Positions 19,639 to 28,547 of a stretch of DNA of 64,000 bases are shown piece by piece. How positions within the stretch are numbered: position 1 is the stretch's first letter; each line of letters begins with the position of its first letter. Source of the DNA: Xanthomonas sp. 3793 (lineage in GTDB: Bacteria; Pseudomonadota; Gammaproteobacteria; Xanthomonadales; Xanthomonadaceae); NCBI RefSeq assembly GCF_024806835.1, contig NZ_JANTYU010000001.1, forward strand, positions 992,001 to 1,056,000, written 5' to 3'. Position numbers and translations under genes: made by a program. The notes beneath the pieces are model-generated. The model did not search any database and had not been told where the DNA came from. It saw only the letters and a list, made by a program, of their open reading frames with translations.

Positions 19639-20346
19639 ATGTCCAGCATCGCTCCCGTATTCGCCGATTGGGACGGCAGCGCCGCACAGGCGCGACAGTT
19701 GCAGCAGCAACTGGCACACCGCGTGGTGTTGCAGGACGAAGTCGTCGCCACGCCACAGTTCCTGGCCGGTTTCGATGTCGGCTTCGAAGACGATGGCCAG
19801 ACCACACGGGCCGCCGCCGTGCTGCTGGACGCGCAGACCTTGCGTCCGCTGGAAACGCATGTGGCGCGCGTGCCCACCTCGATGCCGTATGTGCCTGGCC
19901 TGCTCAGCTTTCGCGAATTGCCGGCGTTGCTGCAGGCGCTGGCACTGCTGTCGCGTACGCCGGATCTGGTGTTCGTCGATGGCCAGGGCATCGCGCATCC
20001 GCGCAAGCTCGGCATCGCCGCGCACTTCGGCGTGGTGACCGGGCTGCCCAGCATCGGCGTGGCCAAGCAACGGCTGGCCGGGACATTCGTGGAGCCCGGT
20101 GCCGACCGCGGCGACCACAGCCCGATCCTGCTGGGCGGCACGCAGATCGGCTGGGCACTGCGCAGCAAGCCGCGCTGCAATCCGTTGATCGTCTCGCCCG
20201 GGCATCGCGTCTCGATGCACGGGGCACTCGACTGGACCTTGCGCACGCTGCGCGCCCATCGCCTGCCCGAGCCCACGCGCCTGGCCGATCGGCTGGCCTC
20301 GCGGCGTGGCGAGATCGACCTGCCCGCACAGGCAAGCCTGCTGTAG
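19639..20346 (+). CDS. nfi: Endonuclease V
   Basis: Endonuclease V nicks DNA one base beyond deaminated adenine (hypoxanthine). The ATG at 19639 gives 235 residues; frames extending upstream overlap gpmA on the other strand. Family motifs: AGFDVGF for the first catalytic Asp (usually AGVDVSY, so slightly divergent), [12 protein letters not shown] with the conserved Glu, [23 protein letters not shown] with the next Asp, and GVAKQRL. It is divergent from gpmA and followed by a pirin gene 152 bases later. Confidence 0.92.
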   Translation: MSSIAPVFADWDGSAAQARQLQQQLAHRVVLQDEVVATPQFLAGFDVGFEDDGQTTRAAAVLLDAQTLRPLETHVARVPTSMPYVPGLLSFRELPALLQALALLSRTPDLVFVDGQGIAHPRKLGIAAHFGVVTGLPSIGVAKQRLAGTFVEPGADRGDHSPILLGGTQIGWALRSKPRCNPLIVSPGHRVSMHGALDWTLRTLRAHRLPEPTRLADRLASRRGEIDLPAQASLL

Positions 20347-20498
20347 CACCGACCCGGCGCACCGGCGCAGCGCAGTCGACTCCGGCACCGATGCAATCTC
20401 CAGGCGGTGCTCACAGAACATTCCGTCTTGATCGGCGGCGCTGCGACGGCGTGGCGTGCATGCGAAGCTTTGGCTCCCACCCGTCACGAGCTAACGCC

Positions 20499-21389
20499 AT
20501 GACCACCCTGATCGCCCCACGCGTCCACGACATCGGCGGGCTGCAGGTGCGTCGCGCCGTGCCCACCCTGCAGGCGCGCAGCATCGGCCCGTTCGTGTTC
20601 GTCGACCACATGGGTCCAGCGGTGCTGGAGCCGGACCACGGCATCGACGTGCGCCCGCATCCGCATATCGGCCTGGCGACCGTGACCTTCCTGTGGGCGG
20701 GCGAGATCGGCCACCGCGACACGCTCGGCTCCGATCAGGTGATCCGCCCGGGCGACGTCAACTGGATGACCGCCGGCCGTGGCATCGCCCATTCCGAACG
20801 CACGCCCGGCCCCGAGCGCGCACGCGAACATGCACTGCATGGCATGCAGACCTGGATCGCGCTGCCGCGTTCGGCCGAAGAGACCGCCCCGGCGTTCCAT
20901 CACCACGCCGCCGCGAGCCTGCCGCAGCAACGCCGCGAGGGCGTGTGGCTGCGCGTGATCGCCGGCCGCGCCTATGGCGAGGAGTCGCCGGTGCAGGTGT
21001 TCAGCGGCACCCTCAATGTGGCACTGGATCTGGCGCCCGATGCCGAGATCGATCTGGACACCGGCTACGCCGAACGCGCGTTGTACATCCTGGAAGGCGA
21101 GGCGCAACTGGATGGCGCCGATGTGCCGTCGCGCCACCTGATCCTGCCCTCGTCCGGCGCGCGTGGGCGCCTGCGCGCCAAGACGCCGCTCAAGGCCATG
21201 CTGCTCGGCGGCGAACCGCTGGATGGCCCGCGTCATTTGTGGTGGAACTTCGTGTCCAGCTCCAAGGAGCGTATCGAACAGGCCAAGGACGACTGGCAGG
21301 CCGGGCGCTTCGGCAGCATCCCCGGCGACGACAAGGAGTTCATTCCGCTGCCGGAAACACCGGCACCCAATCCGGTCAATTACCCCTGA
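20499..21389 (+). CDS. Pirin family protein
   Basis: The ATG at 20499 gives 296 residues with the bicupin pirin fold. Metal-binding residues are visible: HPHIGLATVTF and the His/Glu pair in GRGIAHSERTP. Bacterial pirins include quercetin 2,3-dioxygenases and regulators of pyruvate metabolism, so the function is not decidable. The C-terminal pirin domain carries YILEGEAQLDG and WWNFVSSSKERI. A second, different pirin is encoded at 22705-23562. Confidence 0.9.
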   Translation: MTTLIAPRVHDIGGLQVRRAVPTLQARSIGPFVFVDHMGPAVLEPDHGIDVRPHPHIGLATVTFLWAGEIGHRDTLGSDQVIRPGDVNWMTAGRGIAHSERTPGPERAREHALHGMQTWIALPRSAEETAPAFHHHAAASLPQQRREGVWLRVIAGRAYGEESPVQVFSGTLNVALDLAPDAEIDLDTGYAERALYILEGEAQLDGADVPSRHLILPSSGARGRLRAKTPLKAMLLGGEPLDGPRHLWWNFVSSSKERIEQAKDDWQAGRFGSIPGDDKEFIPLPETPAPNPVNYP

Positions 21390-21638
21390 AACCATGCGCG
21401 GATCCGGCCTGGCGACCGCGACCGCTCCAGGTCTCGCAACGGGAGTGCCCCGTCACACAAGCGATGCCAGGCAGGGATGCGACCCATCTTGAGCACGCCC
21501 ACAGAATTGTGGTAGTGATACCCCCGTAGTCGGAGCACGTCGCGTGGACGGCACGCTCGAGCGGGGAGCTTGGGACGGTGCAGCGGCACGAAAGACGACG
21601 TCGCCCCGCATTGTCATCCATCGCCGGGGAACACTTGA

Positions 21639-22100
21639 ATGAAGTCCGCATCCTGCCTGTTCGGCCTGTCCTTGCTGTTGGCCGCCGCAACCGCCCACGC
21701 CCAGACCTCGCCGGTCTGCCCGCCCTTGCCGCCCGCATCGGGATTGCAGTGGAACGAGCTGGCCGGTGCCGACTATCTGGTCTGCAAGGCGGTCACCGCC
21801 GACGGCCGCCAGGTGGTGGGCGTGATGCTCACCACCCGCGACCCGGCCATGACCCTGGCCCGCGACCGCCGCGCCGAGAAGGGTCAGATCCAGCAGGAAG
21901 ACTTCTACTGGTACAAGCTCGATCTGGGCGGGCGTGACATTCCGGGCATGGAATCGCGCCGCGTCACCGTGGTGGAACTGGGCAAGAAGCGCTATGCGCA
22001 GCTGTGGATCGACGGCGCCAGCACCGAAGAACTCGCCTCAATGCAATCGCTGGTGCAGGCGATGGATCTGCAGCCGGCCAGTCTTGCGTTGCAGCGCTAG
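21639..22100 (+). CDS. Exported hypothetical protein, 153 residues
   Basis: The ATG at 21639 follows GGGGA. A clear Sec signal peptide (SCLFGLSLLLAAATAHAQ) suggests a periplasmic protein of about 131 residues after cleavage near residue 21. Two Cys (PVCPP and LVCKA) could form a disulfide. I do not recognise the family. It is convergent with the OsmC gene; a perfect 8-base-pair hairpin (22117-22138) just past its stop may end transcription, though without a T-run. Confidence 0.7.
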   Translation: MKSASCLFGLSLLLAAATAHAQTSPVCPPLPPASGLQWNELAGADYLVCKAVTADGRQVVGVMLTTRDPAMTLARDRRAEKGQIQQEDFYWYKLDLGGRDIPGMESRRVTVVELGKKRYAQLWIDGASTEELASMQSLVQAMDLQPASLALQR

Positions 22101-22248
22101 AGGTAATGCCAGTTGCCGCGCGGCGTGAATGCCGCGCGTGCACCACGCATGAGCGCCTCGGCAGGTCTGGCGCTTGCCGTGCTGATGGGCTGACTGCTGG
22201 CCGCAGGTCACCGCATCCCGGACCGAATGCGATGACCTGTCGACACCC

Positions 22249-22671
22249 TCAGGGCGCAGGATCGGCAGCGTCCGACGCCTGCAGCCGACTGGAAATACGC
22301 ACCTCGCCAGTCAACAGCCGATGGATCGGGCATTTGTCGGCCACTTCCATCAAGCGCGCGCGTTGCGCGTCGTCCAGCGCGCCTTCGAGCACGATCTCTC
22401 GGCTGATGTCGGTGCCTGCTGCACCACGTTGGGTGTAATGCAGATGCACGTGCACCGCCGTCAACGGCCACTGTTTGCGTGCCGCCACCATCGACACCGT
22501 GATCGCGGTGCACGCGCCCAATGCGCCGAGCACTTGCGACTCCGGATCCGGCCCGGCATCGCTACCGCCATTTGCCGGTTGGGTGTCGCCGACCCAGCGA
22601 TGCTGCCCATCGTGGATGCTGACGGTGTACGGCACCGCTTCGGTACTGACATGGACGGGGCGGTCACTCAT
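22249..22671 (-). CDS. OsmC/Ohr family peroxide-related protein
   Basis: The protein has 140 residues with the two conserved family cysteines: in GACTAITV near residue 54 and in KCPIHRLL near 113. OsmC/Ohr proteins reduce organic hydroperoxides with these Cys residues. The sequence looks like the OsmC-like subgroup (YhfA-type) rather than classical Ohr, on motif spacing. It follows the pirin gene on the same strand with a 33-base gap, so they are probably co-transcribed as an oxidative or electrophile-stress pair. Confidence 0.85.
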   Translation of the reverse strand: MSDRPVHVSTEAVPYTVSIHDGQHRWVGDTQPANGGSDAGPDPESQVLGALGACTAITVSMVAARKQWPLTAVHVHLHYTQRGAAGTDISREIVLEGALDDAQRARLMEVADKCPIHRLLTGEVRISSRLQASDAADPAP

Positions 22672-22704
22672 GGCACTCTCCTGCGATGCATGACGTCGAC
22701 ACGG

Positions 22705-23562
22705 TTAGAACCGCCCTTCCTGGAAATCGACGAACGCCTGCATCAATTCCTGCTTGGTATTCATCACGAACGGGCCATGCCGCATCACCGGTTCATTGAG
22801 CGGGCGGCCGGCAACCAGGATCAGTTGCGCGCCCTGTGCGCCGGCGCGCAGCGTCAGCCGCTCGCCACCGCCCAGCACGGCCAGTTCCTGCGCCGGCAGC
22901 GCGCGGGACGCATCGCCTTCGCCCACTGCGACCTCGCCTTCAAACGCGTACGCAAACGCGTTGTGCCCGCCGGGCAGCAGGTAGTCCCACACCGCACCCG
23001 GTGCCAGCGCGATATCCAGATACACCGGGCTGGTGGCAGGTTGCACGATCGGGCCGACCACCTCACCCACGGTGCCGGCGATCACCTTGACCGTCACCCC
23101 GGGCGCCGGCTGCGCCACCGGAATGTGGTCGGGCGCGTACTCTTGGTACTTGGGCTCGGTCATCTTGTCGCGCGCAGGCAGGTTCACCCACAGCTGAAAG
23201 CCGCGCATGCGCCCGGATTGCTGCTCGGGCATTTCCGAATGGATCAGCCCGCGGCCGGCGGTCATCCACTGCACGCTGCCCGGTGTCAGCAGGCCTTCGT
23301 TGCCGTGGTTGTCCTTGTGCCGCATGCGCCCGTCGAGCATGTAGGTCACCGTCTCGAAGCCGCGATGCGGATGGCTTGGAAAACCGCCGATGTAGTCCTC
23401 GGCCTTCTCGGTGCCGAACTCGTCGAGCATCAGAAACGGGTCAAGATCCGGCAACTGCTGGGTGCCGATGACGCGGGTCAGCTTGACGCCGGCGCCGTCG
23501 GAGGTCGGCATGCCGCGGATGGTGCGCAGCACATGCGCCGCTGTCGTGGTGGTGGTGCTCAT
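22705..23562 (-). CDS. Pirin family protein (second)
   Basis: The ATG at 23562 gives 285 residues; an upstream in-frame extension to 23652 is possible but weaker. Metal ligands are in FPSHPHRGFETVTYM and GRGLIHSEMPE, as in quercetinase-type pirins. The N-terminal run of Thr (STTTTTAAH) is unusual. It precedes the OsmC-like gene in an apparent two-gene unit and is divergent from cstA. Confidence 0.9.
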   Translation of the reverse strand: MSTTTTTAAHVLRTIRGMPTSDGAGVKLTRVIGTQQLPDLDPFLMLDEFGTEKAEDYIGGFPSHPHRGFETVTYMLDGRMRHKDNHGNEGLLTPGSVQWMTAGRGLIHSEMPEQQSGRMRGFQLWVNLPARDKMTEPKYQEYAPDHIPVAQPAPGVTVKVIAGTVGEVVGPIVQPATSPVYLDIALAPGAVWDYLLPGGHNAFAYAFEGEVAVGEGDASRALPAQELAVLGGGERLTLRAGAQGAQLILVAGRPLNEPVMRHGPFVMNTKQELMQAFVDFQEGRF

Positions 23563-23795
23563 TGCGTTGTCCCTGTGCAGTGGGTCGGTGCGCCAATGAT
23601 GGGTGCGCATGCTGCACCGCCCAACCACGGCGGTTGCAACCGATCGTTCCAATCGTCGGCCTGGTATGGCGGGCGCTAGCGCATCATGTCCCCGAATACT
23701 CTACGACCAAAGTTTTACCCTGCCGCAGAACGTCGCCATTGACCGCAGCCGGGGCACGGGGGGACCCTTGAGCGAATCGTTCCTGAGGGGCATGC

Positions 23796-25868
23796 ATGAA
23801 AGGGTTCTCGAAGCTGGCCTGGGGCGCGCTCGCGCTGCTGGCCGCGTTCTGTCTGGGTACCGTGGCGCTGCGGCGTGGCGAGCACATCAACGCGCTGTGG
23901 ATCGTGGTGGCGGCGGTGTCGATCTATCTGATCGCCTACCGGTTCTACAGCCTGTTCATCGCCGACAAGGTGATGCAGCTCGACCCCACCCGCGCCACGC
24001 CGGCGGTGTCCAACAACGATGGCCTGGACTACGTCCCCACCAACAAGCACGTCTTGTTCGGGCATCACTTCGCTGCCATTGCCGGTGCCGGACCGTTGGT
24101 CGGCCCGGTGCTCGCCGCGCAGATGGGCTACCTGCCCGGCCTGCTGTGGCTGGTGGTGGGCGTGGTGTTTGCCGGCGCGGTGCAGGACTTCGTGGTGCTG
24201 TTCCTGTCCAGCCGCCGCAACGGCCGCTCGCTGGGCGATCTGGTGCGCGAGGAAATGGGTCAGGTGCCCGGCACGATCGCCCTGTTCGGCGCCTTCCTGA
24301 TCATGATCATCATCCTGGCGGTGCTGGCGATGGTGGTGGTCAAGGCGTTGGCCGAGAGCCCGTGGGGCATGTTCACGGTGATCGCCACCATGCCCATCGC
24401 GATCATGATGGGCGTGTACATGCGCTACATCCGCGTCGGCAAGATCGGTGAGATCTCGGTGGTCGGGCTGATCCTGCTGCTGGGCGCGATCTGGCTGGGA
24501 GGCAAGGTCGCCGCCGACCCCACCTGGGGGCCGGCGTTCACCTTCACCGCCAAGCAGATCACCTGGATGCTGATCGGCTACGGTTTCGTCGCCTCGGTGC
24601 TGCCGGTGTGGCTGCTGCTGGCGCCGCGCGATTACCTGTCAACCTTCCTCAAGATCGGTACCATCCTGGCGCTGGCGATCGGCATCCTGGTGGTCATGCC
24701 CGATCTCAAGATGCCGGCCCTGACCCAGTTCGCCTCCACCGGCGACGGCCCGGTCTGGAAAGGCGGCATCTTCCCGTTCCTGTTCATCACCATCGCCTGC
24801 GGTGCGGTGTCCGGCTTCCACGCGCTGATCGCCTCCGGCACCACGCCTAAGCTGCTCGCCAACGAAGGCCACATGCGCTACATCGGCTACGGCGGCATGC
24901 TGATGGAATCGTTCGTGGCGGTGATGGCGCTGGTGGCGGCCTCGATCATCGAGCCGGGTATCTACTTCGCCATGAACAGCCCCGCTTCGCTGGTTGGCAC
25001 CGACACCATCGCGGTTGCGGCCAAGGTCTCCGAGTGGGGCTTTGCGATCACCCCGGACGTGCTGGAAGCCACCGCCAGGGACATCGGCGAGCACAGCATC
25101 CTGGCGCGTGCCGGCGGTGCGCCCACGTTGGCGGTGGGCATCGCACAGATCCTGCACCAGCTGCTGCCGGGCGAAGACACCATGGCGTTCTGGTATCACT
25201 TCGCCATTCTGTTCGAAGCCTTGTTCATCCTCACCGCAGTGGATGCCGGCACGCGTGCAGGCCGCTTCATGCTGCAGGACCTGCTGGGCAACTTCATCCC
25301 GGCCCTGAAGAAGACCGAATCGTGGGCCGCCAACATCATCGCCACCGCCGGTTGCGTGGCGCTGTGGGGGTATCTGCTCTACACCGGCGTGATCGATCCG
25401 TTCGGCGGCATCCAGACGCTGTGGCCGTTGTTCGGCATCTCCAACCAGATGCTGGCGGGTATCGCGTTGATGCTCGGTACCGTGGTGCTGTTCAAGATGA
25501 AGCGCGACCGCTATGCATGGGTCACCATCGTGCCGGCACTGTGGCTGTTGCTGTGCACGACCTATGCCGGGCTGATCAAGATCTTCGACAGCAACCCGGC
25601 GCAGGGCTTCCTGGCGCAGGCGCACAAGTACCAGGCCGCCATCGCCAGCAACACCATCACCGCACCGGCCAAGACCGTGCCGCAGATGCAGCAGATCGTC
25701 ACCAATGCCTACGTCAACACCGGGCTGACCGTGCTGTTCCTGTTCGTGGTCGGCTCGATCCTGATCTATGCGGTCAAGACGATCGTGATCGCGCGCCGCA
25801 CTCCGCAACGCAGCGACCGCGAAACTCCGTACGTGGCCTTGCAGCCACACCAGATGGCGGATCTGTAA
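23796..25868 (+). CDS. cstA: Carbon starvation protein CstA / pyruvate transporter family
   Basis: The protein has 690 residues with many membrane helices, for example [39 protein letters not shown] and [22 protein letters not shown]. CstA-family conserved stretches include [21 protein letters not shown] near residue 86 and [15 protein letters not shown]. coli members (CstA, BtsT) take up peptides and pyruvate under nutrient limitation. Its stop codon overlaps the start of the small partner gene (TAATG), which is the usual arrangement for this family. Confidence 0.93.
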   Translation: MKGFSKLAWGALALLAAFCLGTVALRRGEHINALWIVVAAVSIYLIAYRFYSLFIADKVMQLDPTRATPAVSNNDGLDYVPTNKHVLFGHHFAAIAGAGPLVGPVLAAQMGYLPGLLWLVVGVVFAGAVQDFVVLFLSSRRNGRSLGDLVREEMGQVPGTIALFGAFLIMIIILAVLAMVVVKALAESPWGMFTVIATMPIAIMMGVYMRYIRVGKIGEISVVGLILLLGAIWLGGKVAADPTWGPAFTFTAKQITWMLIGYGFVASVLPVWLLLAPRDYLSTFLKIGTILALAIGILVVMPDLKMPALTQFASTGDGPVWKGGIFPFLFITIACGAVSGFHALIASGTTPKLLANEGHMRYIGYGGMLMESFVAVMALVAASIIEPGIYFAMNSPASLVGTDTIAVAAKVSEWGFAITPDVLEATARDIGEHSILARAGGAPTLAVGIAQILHQLLPGEDTMAFWYHFAILFEALFILTAVDAGTRAGRFMLQDLLGNFIPALKKTESWAANIIATAGCVALWGYLLYTGVIDPFGGIQTLWPLFGISNQMLAGIALMLGTVVLFKMKRDRYAWVTIVPALWLLLCTTYAGLIKIFDSNPAQGFLAQAHKYQAAIASNTITAPAKTVPQMQQIVTNAYVNTGLTVLFLFVVGSILIYAVKTIVIARRTPQRSDRETPYVALQPHQMADL

Positions 25869-26092
25869 TGGGCACCCAACTCGTTCTTGCCAGCCAATAC
25901 CAGGTGCATCGCCGCATCTGGCGCCGGCTCATCCAGACCGCGCGCCTGTGCTGCGGCATTCCCGATTACGACAACTACGTGCGCCACATGCTGGAAAAAC
26001 ATCCCGACAAACCGGTGATGGACTACCCCGCGTTCTTCCGCGAGCGGCAGGACGCACGCTACGGCGGCAAGAGCGGGTTTCGTTGCTGCTGA
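25868..26092 (+). CDS. YbdD/YjiX family small protein (DUF466)
   Basis: The protein has 74 residues; its ATG overlaps the cstA stop. The family signature is present: [14 protein letters not shown] followed by [23 protein letters not shown]. These short cytosolic proteins are nearly always encoded just after CstA/BtsT transporters. A 17-base-pair perfect stem-loop starts 44 bases after the stop and probably ends the operon. Confidence 0.92.
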   Translation: MGTQLVLASQYQVHRRIWRRLIQTARLCCGIPDYDNYVRHMLEKHPDKPVMDYPAFFRERQDARYGGKSGFRCC

Positions 26093-26136
26093 TCGGACGC
26101 GTGTCTGATCCGCGAGTGTCCGATCGTCTAGTGGAA

Positions 26137-26174
26137 ACGCAACAGGGCGCGATGCGAATCGCGCCCTGTTGCGT
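26137..26174 (+). terminator. Perfect 17-base-pair stem-loop after the cstA operon
   Basis: ACGCAACAGGGCGCGAT (26137-26153) pairs perfectly with 26158-26174 across the loop GCGA. Only a short T stretch follows, so it is terminator-like rather than a textbook intrinsic terminator. Confidence 0.6.
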
Positions 26175-26189
26175 TGATGGCTTGGGGTT

Positions 26190-26388
26190 GGCTGCAACGG
26201 GGCCTCTCGCACTCATCACCGCAGACACGCCGCAAGGCCGGGCGGCTGATGGCCGGCCTTGCCAATGGATCAGTTGTAGAGCGGGTGATCGGCGGCCTGG
26301 CTGCAGGGCCCTTGCCCACCCACCGCTGCGGGACACGCCGCGAGGCAGAGCGGCTGATGGACGGCCTTGCGAATGGATCAGTTGTAGG
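26190..26388. repeat. Two partial tandem copies related to the family B repeat
   Basis: A unit of about 100 bases recurs with divergence: CTGGCTGCAGGGCCCTTGCC appears at about 26297 and 26405, and AATGGATCAGTTGTA at about 26263 and 26371. Together with the full family B copy that follows, this makes a decayed tandem array. No protein-coding evidence. Confidence 0.65.
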
Positions 26389-26544
26389 GCGGTTGATCTG
26401 CGCGCTGGCTGCAGGGCCCTTGCCCGCCCACCATCGCGGGACACGCCGTAAATCCGTCCATGGAGGCTCTTACGCGGCATCCATGCCGCGTAAGGTCCCG
26501 CGACGGTGAGCGGGCAAGGACCAGTCGAGTTGGTCGGTGCGCAT
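26389..26544. repeat. Palindromic intergenic repeat, family B, copy 2 (complete)
   Basis: It folds as a long hairpin: the CCTTGCCCGCCCACC side (from 26419) pairs with the GGTGAGCGGGCAAGG side ending at 26521, and an inner perfect palindrome CTTACGCGGCAT-CC-ATGCCGCGTAAG spans 26469-26494. Copy 1 at 436-562 is a deleted version. Confidence 0.8.
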
Positions 26545-26619
26545 GGAAGCGCCGTGCTGGATGCGCCTGTTCGATCATGACGTATCGGCTCCATGTCTGA
26601 TGGGGCCGCCGCACTACAG

Positions 26620-26786
26620 ACAGCTTTTCAAACGAGCGCCGACCAACTGTCTGATGCGGTGCCCTCGCCGCTTGCGGGACCGTGTGGCGGCATGGATGCC
26701 GCCACCGCGCCTACATGGACGTACTTGCGGCGTGTCCCGCGATCGGTGAGGGCACCGCGCGCACGACTCATCGGGCTTTTGACATC
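26620..26786. repeat. Palindromic intergenic repeat, family A, copy 2
   Basis: Outer arms 26661-26680 and 26734-26753 pair with a few mismatches, around the same inner 9-base-pair hairpin (TGGCGGCAT, loop GG) seen in copy 1. It ends about 20 bases before the stop of the HAD gene on the opposite strand. Confidence 0.8.
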
Positions 26787-26806
26787 CAAGAGACCCTGTC
26801 AGCGCC

Positions 26807-27484
26807 TCAGCCAGCGCGTTTTTGCGCAAGCCGCTCGAACAACGCAGGCAGATCGCGCATCTCGTCGAACACCGCCAGCACACCAAGGCGACGCAAGGTG
26901 TCGGCATGTCCCTGCGGGATATGGCTGGCACCGGTGAAACCCAGCACCTGCATGCCGGCCGCCAACGCGGCAGTCGCACCGGTGGGGCTGTCCTCGATCA
27001 CCAGGCAGCGCTCCGGCGCAACACCCAGGGTGCGGGCAGCCAACAGATAGACATCCGGCGCCGGCTTGGGCCGCTCCACCATATCGGCGGCGAAGATGTG
27101 TCCCGCCGCGCGCGCAGTGAGCCCCACCCGTTCGACCGAAGCGATCACATTGTGGCGGCGACTGTTGGAGGCTACCGCCAGCGGCAGCGGGATCTGCTCC
27201 AATGCCGCGCGCACACCCGCAATCGGCTGCACCTCGGCGGCGATCAAGGCCTCGCTGCGCGCCTGGATCTGTGCCAGCAAGGTCTCGGGCAACTGCAGCG
27301 CAAAGTGTTCCTCCACCCGCCGCAATACCTCGCGTGTGGTCTGCCCGAACGTGGTTTCCAGCAGATGTTCCAACGGCTCGGCCGGCACGAACGCTGCCAG
27401 CGCCTCGCGCATCACCCGGTCGGCCAGTATTTCGCTGTCGACAAGAACCCCATCGCAGTCACTGATCAGTAGCTCGTACGCCAT
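26807..27484 (-). CDS. HAD-superfamily phosphatase / phosphoglucomutase-like
   Basis: The protein has about 225 residues from the ATG at 27484; ATGs at 27493 and 27511 are alternatives adding 3 and 9 residues. HAD motif I is SDCDGVLVDSE, motif II VASNSRR, motif III Lys in VERPKPAPDVY and motif IV VIEDSPTGATAA. The helical cap is of the beta-phosphoglucomutase/YieH type. The substrate is likely a small phosphorylated sugar or sugar acid; it cannot be named from sequence. It is transcribed toward the repeat block. Confidence 0.85.
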   Translation of the reverse strand: MAYELLISDCDGVLVDSEILADRVMREALAAFVPAEPLEHLLETTFGQTTREVLRRVEEHFALQLPETLLAQIQARSEALIAAEVQPIAGVRAALEQIPLPLAVASNSRRHNVIASVERVGLTARAAGHIFAADMVERPKPAPDVYLLAARTLGVAPERCLVIEDSPTGATAALAAGMQVLGFTGASHIPQGHADTLRRLGVLAVFDEMRDLPALFERLAQKRAG

Positions 27485-27746
27485 TGCACCCATCTGCTTG
27501 CAAAGCGCCATTATGCCGGCCCGGTCGTGACCGTCGGCTGTGGCCCGGCGCTAGTACAGGTAACAACTACGCACACGCATTCGCCTGGAAGGCCCGTCGT
27601 CAAGCAGTCCCGACCAGACGCCCCGCCTCCGCGCCGATGTCACGAAATCTTACCGCTTGCGATTTTTACAGCTGGTAGGATCAGGCCCGCTGCGGAAGGA
27701 CTTGCCGCAGCGCCATCAGGAATGCGATCAGGAGAAGGAGATTTCG

Positions 27747-28511
27747 ATGCAACCGCGATTCCCTGCCCTGCTCGTTCTTGCGACCTCGTTTTTCGCGGTC
27801 TCATGCACCGCCTCGCCCGGTGCCAAGGAGCAAACCACCATGTCAGCTACGCTGCAGGACCACGCCGTCGCCTTCCGCGACCCCGGTCTGACCGACATCG
27901 CCAACGCCGTCGCGCACGGCGATGTTGCGCGGATCAAAACGCTCGCCCCCACCGTCGATCTGGCCGCACACGGCGATCAGAACGTGACCTTGCTGGAATG
28001 GGCGATCTGGAACGAACAACCACGCGCCCTGGACGCCCTGCTCGACGCGGGCGCCGACCCCGCGTTACCGGGCATGGACCAGGAAACGGTCGTGCACATG
28101 GCTGCAATGGCGCAGGATCCGGAGTACCTGAAGATTCTGCTGCAGCACAAGGCGCCGATCGATGTGGTCAGCGCACGTGCCGGCTGGACGCCGCTGTTCC
28201 GCGCGGTGCAAAGCAAGCGCGATGCGCAGATCGGCCTGTTGCTCGATGCCGGCGCCGACGTGCAGCGTGTCGACCACACTGGTAACAGCCTGCTGCATCT
28301 GGCCGCGCAGAGCGGCGCCGCCAGCCCGGCAGTATTGCAATTGCTCAAGGCCGGCGTGGACCCCACGGTGCGCAATGCACAGCAGAAAACCTTCCAGGCG
28401 TATTTCTTCACCACGCCGGACCGCCTGCTCAATGCCACCGGACAGCAGGTCAGGTCGGATGTGCGTGCATGGTTGAGCGCCCACAACATTCCCGTGGAAA
28501 GCAGCCGCTAA
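27747..28511 (+). CDS. Ankyrin-repeat lipoprotein, probable effector immunity protein
   Basis: The protein has 254 residues; the ATG at 27747 follows a strong GGAGAAGGAG. The N-terminus is a lipoprotein signal ending FFAVSC with Cys20, which predicts a periplasmic membrane-anchored protein. From about residue 50 there are ankyrin repeats, including VTLLEWAIWNEQPRALDALLDAGADP, AGWTPLFRAV and GNSLLHLAAQSG. It lies 36 bases upstream of the lipase effector gene. In Xanthomonas, immunity proteins (X-Tfi) against type IV secretion effectors are commonly lipoproteins encoded next to the effector, so this is a probable immunity protein for the lipase (inference from context). Confidence 0.8.
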   Translation: MQPRFPALLVLATSFFAVSCTASPGAKEQTTMSATLQDHAVAFRDPGLTDIANAVAHGDVARIKTLAPTVDLAAHGDQNVTLLEWAIWNEQPRALDALLDAGADPALPGMDQETVVHMAAMAQDPEYLKILLQHKAPIDVVSARAGWTPLFRAVQSKRDAQIGLLLDAGADVQRVDHTGNSLLHLAAQSGAASPAVLQLLKAGVDPTVRNAQQKTFQAYFFTTPDRLLNATGQQVRSDVRAWLSAHNIPVESSR

Positions 28512-28547
28512 GCGCGCTTTCCGTACGACGCACGCAAGGAGCCGCGC

